The notes under the pieces were generated by a model. It made no database searches and was not told the DNA's origin. It worked only from the letters and a program-made list of their open reading frames with translations. This document shows, in pieces, positions 20,469-32,335 of a stretch of 64,000 bases of DNA (positions are counted from its first letter, which is position 1; the number at the start of each line of letters is the position of its first letter). Source of the DNA: Avena insularis (taxonomy: Eukaryota; Streptophyta; Magnoliopsida; Poales; Poaceae); assembly GCA_023614405.1 (NCBI GenBank), contig CM042697.1, positions 189,037,189-189,101,188 of the forward strand, read 5' to 3'. The position numbers were made by a program, and so were the translations under genes.

Positions 20469-23400
20469 TGTCACATCCCAAAATTTTCCAAATTTTGTAA
20501 TGTGAAAAATAAATAAACAAAAGAAATAATTGTTGAAATTTAGGGTGAAAAGAAACTTTTTATTTCTAAATGGGAACATTAAAAACCCATCTTGAACAAA
20601 CTTTGAATAAAATTTGAATCCAACTAAATTCAAATCAAGTGAAATGCATTCTTCATAAATGCATCTTGAAATTTAAAACACTTGTAAAATAAACCAAGAC
20701 TCTAAAAACCCTAATGGAAGAAAAGCATTTCCAAGATACCTCAAAGATTATGGATTTGATCCATATAAAAATTGGTCAACAAACATTTATAAATGATCAG
20801 GAATGATAAATAAAAATATTATAAAACCATAGGAATTGATTTCATTCAATTTGGAACCATGGATAAAATCTTATGAATTTGATAAGATGAAAGAAAATAA
20901 ATTTCTAAAGCTAATAAAGCTCCTATCTAAAATCCATACCAAATGGTGAGCAAATGATCCTAAAGAGATTTAAAAGGATAAACAAATATTAAATAAAATT
21001 ATACAAATTGGAATCACCAAGTTTGGATCTTTAAATAAAAAGATATGGATTTTATAAGATAAAGAAATAAATAATAAATAAGGAGTATTTAAAAGCCAAA
21101 TTAAATCTTGGCCAAATCCATAAGCAAATGAAAATAAAGATAATCCAAAATAAAATAATAAGATAAAGATTATTCCAATAAAATTATATGGCATTAAACC
21201 ATATTCTAAATTATATATGGATAAAGACAAAATTCCTAATAGAAATGATTAATTAAATCATGAGAAAGTAATAAATGGAAATTTATCAAAGTGGGTTAAA
21301 AAGTTATCAAATTAACTTAAAAGAATTATTTGAATAAAAATTTATATGGTATTAAAACCATAATCAAATTTTTTTTAATTTAAGGCAAATACTCATTTTA
21401 AATGATTAATAAATCATATTAAAAATATTTCAAATAATTCAAAGTGAATTATTTAAACACCCTATTAAATTAATAAAAGCTACTAAAAAGGATTTGATAA
21501 AATTTAGAATTTAAATAAAAGTTGGAAAACATATTAAAATCCTATTTAAATAAAGACAAAAGGGCCATTTTAAATAAATAATTAAACCATGTGGGAATAA
21601 AAGAAATATTCCAAAATTATCTTTAAAATACATGTTTGAACAGAATACAAAATTTCTGAAAGTTTGGTAAATATTTAAATTCAAATGATGTTTGAAATCA
21701 TTTGAAAGAAATCAAAACAGGAAAATAAAATAGAAAAGGAAAAATGAAACAGAACAAAAAAAGGGAAAACAAACCAGCCCAGCCAGCTAAGCCCATAAGG
21801 CCCGGCTAGCCCATCTCCACTTCCCCCGTAGGAAAAACGATTCACACCAGAGAACGAACCCGCACCCTCACTGACCACCGGATCCCACTGAACGCTCCTC
21901 TCACCCGCTGACAACGATGCCCCACCGCCAAGTCATCACCCCTAACCTCGCGCTGACCCCGCCCCCTCTCTCTCGGCCGTTTCTGGTCTGATTCAAATGC
22001 GTTAATTCGAGTAACACCGCGAGTAACTATCCCCTGTGACCACGCCCTACTAATCGCCTCCCTCCCCTCTCCATTCCCCCAGAAGCCACCCACCCTCTGC
22101 CACCAGGCCGCTCGGAATTTGCTCGAGAACTCCCTCTGCTCCGACGAGCTCCAACTCTGATTCCGGCCAGCCCCCATCTCCCCACCGCCCCTAGAGCACA
22201 TGAGAGTGATCCCCATCTCCCATGCATCTCCTAGTAGCTCTAGCTAGCCCGCGCACGTTCTGAAACGTCGGCAACAACGACAACCGAGAGCGCCGCCATC
22301 TGCCTCCACTCCGGTGACACCCCCAGGTAGCATCTGACTGCCCCTCTCCTCCTCTTTCACACACGCATACTCTCCACGACTCTGCGCATCTAACTGTGCC
22401 CTCCTTTCTCTCTGGCGTGCACTGTAGCCTCGCCACCGTCTCCAACAGAGAGCACCCGATGCCGTCTCGATCTCCGATGAGCAATCAACATCGACTCCGT
22501 GCGCCCCTTCGCCAACCAAGAACACCTTGAGCATCAGCGCCACACTGCGAGTCTGGTAACGCTCCCCATTCTCTCCCTCGCTTCCAGTATCCGCCGTAGC
22601 ACCATAGACTGAGCGCGCCGCCGCTCACCGTCGCCGCGCGCCGCCAGTTGATGGTCATTTGATCAACGGCCGTTAGATCCTGATCGCGTGGCTACGATAG
22701 ATTGACTAACCGAAAGGGTATCCTTTGATTTGTGTCGCACGATCCTCTTTAGATCCAACGCACCGCGTAGGCCGATTCGTGCGAACCGGTACCAACGAAT
22801 AAGAACACACCACATGGCCTGGAGTTTGTTTTAAAACCAGAAACTTTTCTATAAGATGTGTGAATTTGTAAATTGCATAAATTTTGATCCACACGTCCAA
22901 ATTTTGCAACTTTTATATCAATGGAATTAGAAAGAATAGTACTTTCCAACCATGCACTTTGTTTAGTGAATTGCTTCTGAAAAAAATTAGTTGTTTTTGC
23001 AGGAACATGTGTAGGCATATTTTGAATATAAAAATTATTCTAGAAATGTTTTTAGGGTGAAATCTTTTGTAAATAGATTGTTTTGAACCTACTGACCATA
23101 GAAACCAACTTTTGGACTTAAAAACATATTTTGTGGAGCTAAAGAATAAATCTTTGAATTAAAGCATTTCTAGTTAAATAAAAATGTTGTTTATGTTTTA
23201 AAAAAATGCTTTTTGAGTAAAACCTTTGGAAAATGATTTGATTTAAACTCTCTGAACATAAAACACCAAGTTTTATGATTTAAAAATATATTTGGTGAAC
23301 CCTAGAAAAATTATTACTTTGTTTAAAGGCATTTTCTAACAAATAAAATATTGCTTTGGTATAAAAATGGTTTATAAGTAAAACCTTTTGCAAGTGGTTT

Positions 23401-25059
23401 TAATAATAAACACTTGACCATAAAACACTAACATTTGTGTTTAAAAATATAATTATCAAACACTAGAAAGTATTGCTTTGAGTTATACTATTTCTAACAA
23501 AACAAAAATGATTTAAAGTGGCCATTTTCACTAACTTAATATCAAATGGTTTTGCCACTTTTATAAATGACCAATAGGTGTTTTAAAATGTTTTATAACC
23601 TATTAGAAACCACTTCTACAAATAAAACAATCCTTGGCATGCTTGCATGAATTGCTTTGTTTTTATTATTCTATGTGATGAAATTGCTTGAATGGTAGAT
23701 TGAATTTGTGCCTTGATTGAATTGTAGTGAAATTTGAAGAGTGTGACTATTGCAAGATCAAGGAGTGAACTTATATTCCCTACCAAAAAGGCAAGTGGTG
23801 CTTCATATTTTTATCCCAATATTTTGACTATGCATTAGAATTATTTTGTATAGGGCTTGCATGAATATTTTTGCTAAGTATCTATATGCTATGCTTGGGA
23901 AATCCTAGTAGTTGTAGAATTGTTAGAATTTTCTCTAAGTTAAGATACTTGCTATTTCCATACTTAGCCTAGCTAGTAGCAACCAAGGGTGGAATATATA
24001 CATGCTATGGAAAAATATTGCTAAGTCTTTGACTTATGTTTTTGCTTAATAAAACAACTAAGTGAATGAAACACCTGGGTGGATTGGTAATTGCTTGGTG
24101 GTTTTTGGTTGAGTGGTTACCAGGGCCCATTTTCTAATGGTCTACCATGTGTATCTCACTTGTGGAATGCCACCCAGGAACAAAGGGATTTGAGATGCCA
24201 AATGTTAAGAAGCTTCTAGTGCAGCCACATGGCATTATGGGCTCTGCCTGGATCATATAGGTTGCAATAACTTAGCCAAATGGACAGTTGGTGGTAGGGG
24301 ATGATAGGTTTGGAGCGCGTCCATTTTGGTCTAAGGGAAGGATTCTGAAAAGTCTTGTCTTGGTGAAAATCAAGTCTTGTGGGGAAAGTGCACCACCTCT
24401 GCAGAAGGAAGAAACTAAGTACTTAGCCGTGTCCCCGAAAAAGGACAATTTGAGCATCAAGACGTGGAAGCTATCAAGAATCTACTCATCCCAATTTCTA
24501 AGTTAAAAACTTGTGGTTGAGCAAGGGTTAAAGGATCACCAATTTCTATTGGTAGATGCCTTGGGTGATTTTTACATACAAAAACTTAGTGTTTTCAAAT
24601 GATAAGGAAAACTTATTTTTAGCAAAGCAAGCCTAAGATCCACTTAGCCAAATGCATATAGATGATAGATACCACTATTCTACAGTAGTATCACTTGCCA
24701 ATACAATTCAAATGTATTGACCCTTGTGGCTGTAACTTATTATGTTGCAGGTTTGTTTGATGTTAGTGAAGTGTGTTGATTAGGATTACAAGTCTACAAC
24801 CAACATGATTGCCTGTGGCACTTTGAAGATGAAGGACTCCATGCTATATAGTTATTTCTGCTGGATTGTAATGAGATAGCCAAATGAGCTATGTAAGATG
24901 TAATGAATTATTTTATTCCTGGTTATAAAGTTGTATTATGACCTTTGTTTCTTGATATTACATCTTAACTGTGGATGCTAGCTATTGATCCAGGGACTAG
25001 CATTGTAAACACAGGGATCTCTACCTTATTAAAGGTTGGGACCTCTATAGGACATGACC
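20469..25059 (+). mobile_element. G1: 4.6 kb solo LTR of a chromovirus related to C
   Basis: It starts TGTCACATCCCAAAA and ends TTGGGACCTCTATA, with the final ACA changed to ATA. It has no primer site, polypurine tract or coding sequence and is flanked by a perfect GGACA duplication, so it is a solo LTR. A long AT-rich first part (20.5-21.7 kb) is followed by a GC-rich block (21.8-22.7 kb), as in the LTRs of A, B and C. The last ~1 kb is clearly related to the end of C's LTR, for example AACTGTGGATGCTAG, GATCCAGGGACTAGCATTG and the AGTCTACA...CAACATG segment. ORFs on either strand in the GC-rich block have no domain. Confidence 0.85.
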
Positions 25060-25064
25060 GAGAC
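25060..25064. repeat. Target-site duplication of G1, right copy (GGACA)
   Basis: Perfect match to 20464-20468. E's LTR resumes here (TGACCGAGACAC). Confidence 0.88.
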
Positions 25065-25308
25065 ACTTCTCCGATCAATAACCAATAGAGGCATCTGGAA
25101 ATTCATATGGCTCCCACATATTTCTACGAATTTCCCTTTGTCTCACGATAGTTTACTCATCCGAGGTTTCGATTGTCGGTATCTCTGCATACCTAGTTCA
25201 ACCTCGTAACCGATAAGTACTCTTTTCTTGTTCCCGTGATATGTGATCCCTTGTAAGCCAGTCACATGCTTGCAAGCCAATTGGATGACATTCCACCGAG
25301 AGGGCCTT

Positions 25309-28300
25309 TGTCACATCCCAAAAATTTCCAAATTTTGAAATGTGAAAAATAAATAAATAAAAATAAATAATTGTTGAAATTTTGGGTGAAAAGAAACTTT
25401 TTGACTCCAAATGGAAACATCAAAACCTATTTTGATCAAATAGAATCCTAACGGGATTTAAAAAGATAAACAAATAATAAATAGAGTTATAATAGTTGAA
25501 ATCCCCATTTTTGGATCTTTAAATAAAAAGATATGTTTTTTTTAAGCAAAGGTAGAAATAATAAATAAGGACTATTTTAAAGAGCCAAATTAAATCTTGG
25601 CTAAGCAATTGAAATAAAATATTTTTTGGTTTAACAATAAGAGTGAAGGATTATTTAAATAAAATCATGAGGATTTATTAATATCCAATTTTATTTAAGT
25701 AAATTCATTCTCCTATTTTTGAATGGACATTAAAACTTAATAAAGTATTTTAAATAATATTTCAAAGTGAAATTATTTTTCAAATAAAACCTACTGAAAA
25801 GGTTTTGGTAAAATTTAGAATCAAATAGTGTTTTAAAACATATTTAAATTCTATTTTGAAATAAAGACTAGTGTCTATTTATTTATTCTCTTATTATAAA
25901 CCCTAAAATTAATTACTCTAAATTTGACTTTAGAATATGTTAAATAATAGTATTAAAATCCACACAAAGTTTGGTGGAGGTTTGAATTCAAATGGAGTTT
26001 GAATTGTTTGAATAAAAATCAAAACGTAAATTCAAAATAGAAAAAGAAAAAGGTTCTGTATAAAAAAAAGAGAAATGAACCAGCCCAGAACCAGGCCCAG
26101 CAGCGCAGCCCAACTAAACCCCCTCTGAATCATTTTTCTTTACCCGCAAACGAACCCGCCCCATCGCTGACGCCTGGCCCCCACACGCACACTATCTCTC
26201 TCACAGACAACGCGGCCCCGCGCTGTCAGTCTTCTCTTCCACCCCGCGCCGACCGTTCCCCACACGACCTCGTCGTTTCTACCGTGAGTAACTCCGGTAA
26301 ATTCGCATCAATGCGGGATTTAGTCTCTCGAGAGACGACGCGCCTTTAAACGCCTCCCTCCCCTCTTCCATTTCCCCCAGACACCGCCTCCCCTCTGCCT
26401 CCAGGCTGCCCCAATTGCAAGCTCGAACTCCTCTGCCCCGACGAGCCTCTCCGGACGATTCCGGCGATGTAGCTCCTCCCCTCGCCTCCTAGTGCACGCG
26501 AGCCTGATCCCCACCTCCTGGTGCTTCTCCCTGTACCACTCACTCGCTCGCACTTGCTCCAAATCATCGGCAAGAACCACTTCTCAGCACCGCCCTCGTC
26601 TGCCACTCCTCCGGCGAACTCCCCAGGTAGCTTCCGTCCGCCCATGTTCCTCCCGTTGATGCTCCTGTGATCTACGCTCTCGCCCGCGTCTAACGACACC
26701 TCTCTCTTGCCTTCGGGTGGCCTGCAGCCTCGCCAACAACGACAACTAGAAGCACCCGACGCCGCCGCTAGCTCCGATGAGCAATAGATGCTGCTCTAGT
26801 GCGCCCCTCGAGTAGTTGACCACACCTTGAGCCTCACCGCAACCACACGGGCACGGTGATAATCCTCACTCCCTCCCGCGCTTCCTGGTTCATCGCCAAC
26901 TCCACCGTCTGAGCGCGCGCCACCGTTAGCCACCGCCAGCGCCGCCAGTTCTTGGCAGGAAGCTGTGAGCCGTCCGATCTTGATCCAAGCGCTACGAAAG
27001 AAACTTAAGCGAAGGGGTATGGATCAATCTGTGCCGTGAGATTTAAGTGAGATCCTGCGGCTAGTTTAGCTCAATCCAAACGAAACGGTACCGTCCAATA
27101 GGATAGAGCCACGTGGCCAGAGTTTGTTTAAAACAGAATTTTGATCTATTAGATATGCAAACTTGCAAAATTCATAACTTTTAATCTACACGTCCAAAGT
27201 TTGCAAATTTTATATCATTGGAATCAGCAGAACAAGTACTTTGCAACCATGCACTTTGTTTAATGTTTTGCTTCTGTAAAATTGGTTGAATTTGCAGATA
27301 ATTGTGTAGGCATAATTTGAATATAAAAATTGTTCTAGAAATATTTTTAAGGTGAAACCTTTGCTAAATGGTTCATTTTGAACCTACTGACCATAGAAAC
27401 CAACTTATGGATTTAAAAATGTATTTTGTGAAGTTAAGGAATAGATATTTGAATTAGAACATTTCTAGTCAAATAAAAATATTGTTTATGTGTTAAAAAT
27501 ACTTTTTGAGTAAAATCTTTGGAAAATGATTTGAGTTAAACTCTCTGAACCTAAACACCAAGTTTGAGATTTAAAAATATATTTGATTAACCTTATAAAA
27601 TTGTTACTTTGCAAAAGGCATTTTCAACAACATAAAATATCACTTTGGTATAATATTTGATTTATGGGGTGAAACCTTTTTGCAAATGGTTTTAATATTA
27701 AACACTTGACCTTAAAACACTAACATGTTGTGTTTAAAAATATTTTACAAACACTAGGGATTATCATTTTGATTTAAATCATTCCTAGCAAAACAAAAAT
27801 GACTTAATATGACCATTTTCACCAACTTGAATTGAAATGGTTTTACCACTTTGTAAATGACCAATATGAGCTTTAAAATGTTTAGAGCCTACTAGAAACC
27901 ACTTTTCCAAATAAAACCATCTTTTGCATGTTTTCATGCATTGCCTTGTTTCTATTATTTTATGTGGTAAATTGTTTGAATGCTAGTTGAATATGTGTTT
28001 GCTTGATTGAATTGTAGTGAAGTTAGAAGAGTGTGATATTTGCAATATCAAGAAGTGAACCAATATTCTCTACTAAAAAGGCAAGTGATACTATCATCCA
28101 TGTCCTACTATTTTCATTACACTTAGTGGATTTTTGTAACATGCATGATAGGACTACTATATTTCTATGCTATGCTATATCCTATTAGGATACCCTTATA
28201 TCTTCCTTAGTGAAAACATTGTAGTTGTAGCATGCTTAGCCCTGCTATATATTTGGTATGGGATACATGATATGATTATATAAAGTGTTGGAAAATATAT

Positions 28301-29410
28301 GTTTTATATAATAAAACAAGTACTCAATGAACCACTTGGGTGGAAAGAGGATACTCAATTTTGGACAAGGTGGCAACAAAGGGAACCATGTTTATATGGT
28401 TATCTTTTTGTATGTGCACTAGAAGAAGACCACCCAGGGGTTTAGAGATTGAACATGTTTCTCGTACAGTGGCTTCCGTGTATAGCCACAAGCTAAATGT
28501 ACTCTGGCTTAGTCAACTACATAGTGGAAGACCCATGCATTGGCATCTTCAGGTTAACTAGATTTGTGTAGGGAAATATATCCCTACATTGGTGCCTGGT
28601 AGACAAGCTAGCATTGTGTATTAGGAGGACTTCTATGGAAAGACTTTATCACATCATCGATCTACCGGTACTCCATTTGGTGAGTACTTATCCAGCGGCC
28701 ACTGGTGGCATAAAGAAGAGATTGTGTCATGTGGGTAAAGTGTACAACTTCTGCAAAAGATCAAATTCTAAGTACTTAGCTGTGTCCCCGGTTATGGACA
28801 ACTCTGAGCAACTAAGGCCTGAAGCTATGGAACATCTCGACATTCCAATTTCTCAAAAGTAAAACTTGATGGTGACAACAAGGGATTTGAAGCACTTGGA
28901 GTTTTCCAAGGAGTTCAAAAAGATTTGTCAAAAGATCAAAACTATTTTAAAAAGATAGGATAAAACTATATTGCTTTCTACAAATGAGCCTAAACCCTAC
29001 TTAGCCAAATATGCATGTAATGATAGGATCCACTTATTTCTACATAATAGTGAAACTTGCCAATACAATTCAAATGTATTGACCCTTGTGGTTGCAACTT
29101 ATTATGTTGCAGGTTTGTTTGATGTTAGTGAAGTGTGTTGAATAGGATTACAAGTCTACAACCAACATGATTGCATGTGGCACTTTAAAGATGAAGGACT
29201 CCATGCTATATAGATATTCTGCTGCATTGTAATGAGATAGCCAAATGAGCTATGTAAGATGTAATGAATTATTTTATTCCTGGTTATAAAGTTGCATTAT
29301 GACCTTTGTTTCTTGATATTACATCTTAATTGTAGATGCTAGCTATTGATCCAGGGACTAGCATTGTAAACACAGGGATCTCTACCTTATTAAAAGTTGG
29401 GACCTCTACA
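25309..29410 (+). mobile_element. G2: 4.1 kb solo LTR, same family as G1
   Basis: It starts TGTCACATCCCAAAAATTTCC and ends TTGGGACCTCTACA. It is collinear with G1 but about 0.5 kb shorter, mostly in the AT-rich first part. The GC-rich block is near 26.1-27.0 kb. No internal region is seen. The flanks are GCCTT (25304-25308) and GCCTA (29411-29415), a five-base duplication with one mismatch. D's LTR suggests the right copy is nearer the original. G2 lies only 244 bases of E away from G1, in the same orientation. Confidence 0.83.
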
Positions 29411-29940
29411 GCCTAGAGTATATATATCCGTCATATGGATGGACAAATCCCACTCTTGATCCATGTGACTCAACACACACTTTACGAACACTCAATGCCA
29501 CCTTTATAGCCACCTAGTTACGGTGTGGCGTTTGATGTCATCAAAGTATCCTTCCGATGATGGTGATTAGCATGATCTCATGGTCGAAGGAATTAGGTTA
29601 CTATGTATCAGAAAGCTTATAGCAAATGAACTATTGAAATGACTTGATCTTTATGCTACGCTTATCTATAGGAGTATGTCCATCATACCATTCTCCTAAT
29701 GATATGATCTCGTTGTTAAAAACATCTCAATGTTCATGATCGGGAAACCATGATCATCTATTAACCAACAAGCTCGTATTACAAAGAGGCTTTACTAGGG
29801 ACTCTAATTTAGTTTACAAATCACACAAGTATTAATGTTTCCGATTAATACTGTTATAGCATGAATGTAAACATTTATCATAAACACAAAGATATAATAA
29901 TAACCACTTTTATTATTGCCTCTAGGGCATATCTCCAACA

Positions 29941-29945
29941 AATGT
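29941..29945. repeat. Target-site duplication of solo LTR E, right copy (AATGT)
   Basis: Perfect copy of 19432-19436. Element D's interior resumes after it. Confidence 0.92.
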
Positions 29946-32335
29946 AACACTTTACAATGAACTATCAATCTATTTGTCACCTCTACATAAATAACATATT
30001 CTTAGTTCTTCCAAAGATCATAAGAATATCCTTACTATCGTCCAATGATCATCTTATGAGTCATTCTGGTATATGCTCATAATATTTAGAGCATAGGACA
30101 TATCTGGATGTGTACATATCACAGTATGATTGATCAAAATATTCTTGCTATTTCACTCACCAAGTGTGAAAAACACTTGAAAACGTTTCACTTATCAAGT
30201 GACAAAATACTTGAATTTTGAAAATCGATCCTTTCCCATGCGACAAGAACCTTTATTGTTGTTTATATATTGAATTCTTCCATTATATCATCTATGTACT
30301 TTCGGCACAACCATATTAGCGCCTCAATCTATCCACGTAGACATTGATTCCTAATATTTGGGTTATGCCTAAGTCTTTCATCTAAATCAAATGTCATGAA
30401 ATTCTTAACATGTGTCAATAAAAGATACATCATTTCCAATAAACAATATGTATTTTACATAATGTATTAGAAATATTTCTTAGCGCTCCCGCTTAATTTC
30501 TTTAAAATTCAAGCATCTTCATTGTCTCCAATGAAATTAAAATCTTTTAACAGTTTCATCACGGTGAAGATTCCAACTCCGCGATGCTTACTTCAACCAT
30601 TGAAGTGTGCATGCTCTTTTAGCATCCTTTGAATTAACAAAACCCTTTGGATCATGTGATGTACATGTACTAGGTAAACATTCTATTAGAAGAAATTTGT
30701 TTTGTTTGTTCAACTACCATATACCAAAATTATATGTAGTGGTTGCTACATTAATCCGTCCAGACTAAATATCGCTATGAAAGATCAAATCTTTTCATAG
30801 TCAAATCCTTGAACATTGACGTAAAATCTTTCTCGTCATGCCAAATATTTCATAGATGTAAAACATCCATGTCTATTTCTTTATAGATCCAAATACGACT
30901 GAAAGGTTTTACACATTTCCAGAGGGTCTTCCAAGTTCAAAAACTTGATTTCTTGTGTATGGAGCTATCACGGATTTAATGGCTTCAAGCCATTTTACGG
31001 AGTCAAGGCCCATCATCGCTTATTTGTATGTAGTCGGTTCATCATTATCAAAAAATAATGATTTATTATCAAATCTTACTATTTGATTGTTTACTCGACC
31101 TACTCGGTTCAATAGGAACTTAGACCTCCATGACCACAACCTTTGAGGCACATGAGCCATGAGCAATGTTGCTGCCTCCGGGACACTTTTTGGCGCTGCG
31201 CAACTCAGCACATATATCTAAGGTTCAGTAACCTTATCAAAGTTCTATTGTCCTCCCACATAACTTTTCACGAAAAATTCCTTCTCAAGAAACTTGACGT
31301 TCTAAGCGACAAACACTTTTTCCTTCGGTATTATGGAGGAATACCCAACGGTTATTTGAAATAACATACAAAGACATGCTCATCCGACTTTGGTTGTAAC
31401 CATTTTACTTATGCCTAGCATACCAAAATTTAAGAAAGGACAACTTGGGTTTTATCCCAGACCATAATTTATATGGTGTCATTTCAGCGAATCACGATGG
31501 TGCTCTTTTCAGTGTAAAAGAGGTAGTCACTAAAGCTTTAATCATTAAAATATAATGGCAATTTTATAACTGACACCTTTGATCTCACCATGTCAAACAA
31601 GGTTTCATTACATATCTCGAACATTCCATACTCCTATGGTGTTTCAGGAAATGCAAATCCATGGAACGATTCCTCAAATCATGTTATGCTAAACTTATAA
31701 CTCAAATATCTTAATTTATGATCCAATCATAAATTCTTTATTTTCTTGTTACAATGATTTTCCACTTCATCTTGAATGTTTTTGAACATTTTCAAATATT
31801 TCACACTTGTTCCTCATTAAGTAAATATACACATATATTCATTCAAGTTACCAGAGAAAGCATATGAAGTTGAAACCCTTCGCTCACGACTACACATAAT
31901 GGGCTACATACATCAATATGTACAAACTCCAATAAGTTAGTCGTTCGTTCTTCTTTGGCCTTTGAACGAAATTTCAATTATCTTTAGGAAAGTCTCACAA
32001 GTGTCATTTGATCAAAATCAAAAGACTCCAAAATTCCATCAGCATGAATTTTCTTCATGTTTTCTTTCCAATATAATTTAAACGGCGATGTCACTTCATA
32101 AGTGATCTTTCAATCATTTGTCTTACGACATTTTTAGCATTTAGTTTTATGGACGTGATTTATCCAACTAGATTTGTAAATCATCCATCTTATATGGAAT
32201 ATGGTAATTATTTGAACAACCTTTTGTTCTCATAATACCTGATCAAAATAACAATTATTGAAACAAATCTTGAAGGTAAGATTTGATGTCAATAAGAAAC
32301 ACAATAACACTTTGTTTGTTTTTTATGAACATCAT
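29946..32335 (-). pseudogene. Decayed Copia pol of element D (integrase and RT region)
   Basis: AT-rich sequence with no long frame. On the minus strand 31603-31571 still encodes TLFDMVRSKVS. This fits the RTLLDMVRSMMS signature that follows the integrase core in Angela-type Copia polyproteins. It places integrase at higher coordinates and RT/RNase H at lower ones, agreeing with minus orientation. The remainder is too mutated to assign. Small ORFs here (for example near 31020-31364 and 32283-32546) match nothing recognisable. Confidence 0.5.

Larger units (their letters stand above)
19437..29940 (-). mobile_element. Element E: Copia solo LTR (related to D), split by G1 and G2
   Basis: E is a single LTR of about 1.8 kb in three pieces: 19437-20468, 25065-25308 and 29416-29940. 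The minus-strand start TGTTGGAGATATGCCC is at 29940 and the end CGAACCCCTACA at 19437. There is no primer site or second LTR. The AATGT duplication on both sides shows it is a solo LTR left by LTR-LTR recombination. It sits in the interior of D, an older element with a similar LTR. Read in order, the pieces line up with D's LTR, including GCTTGCAAGCCAATTGGATG before G2 and CCCACTCTTGATCCATG after it. Confidence 0.88.
17238..32335 (-). mobile_element. Element D: decayed Copia retrotransposon (Angela/BARE-like LTR style), minus strand, carrying nested E, G1, G2
   Basis: D consists of one LTR (17238-18919), an interior of about 2.9 kb split by solo LTR E (18920-19436 and 29946-32335), and a right end lost to element H. 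The polypurine tract beside the LTR and the order of pol relics (RNase H-like near 19240-19330, integrase-like near 31571-31603) both show minus orientation. No reading frame of useful length survives. The other LTR and the primer site are not in the window. The Copia assignment rests on LTR-end style, the tract reading GTGCAAGTGGGAGAC, and weak pol traces. Confidence 0.7.

Noticed and set aside
20469..25059. G1 as a complete small retrotransposon
   Set aside because: There is no internal LTR pair, primer site, polypurine tract or coding domain. The end matches LTR ends of C, and a direct duplication flanks the whole, so it is a solo LTR.
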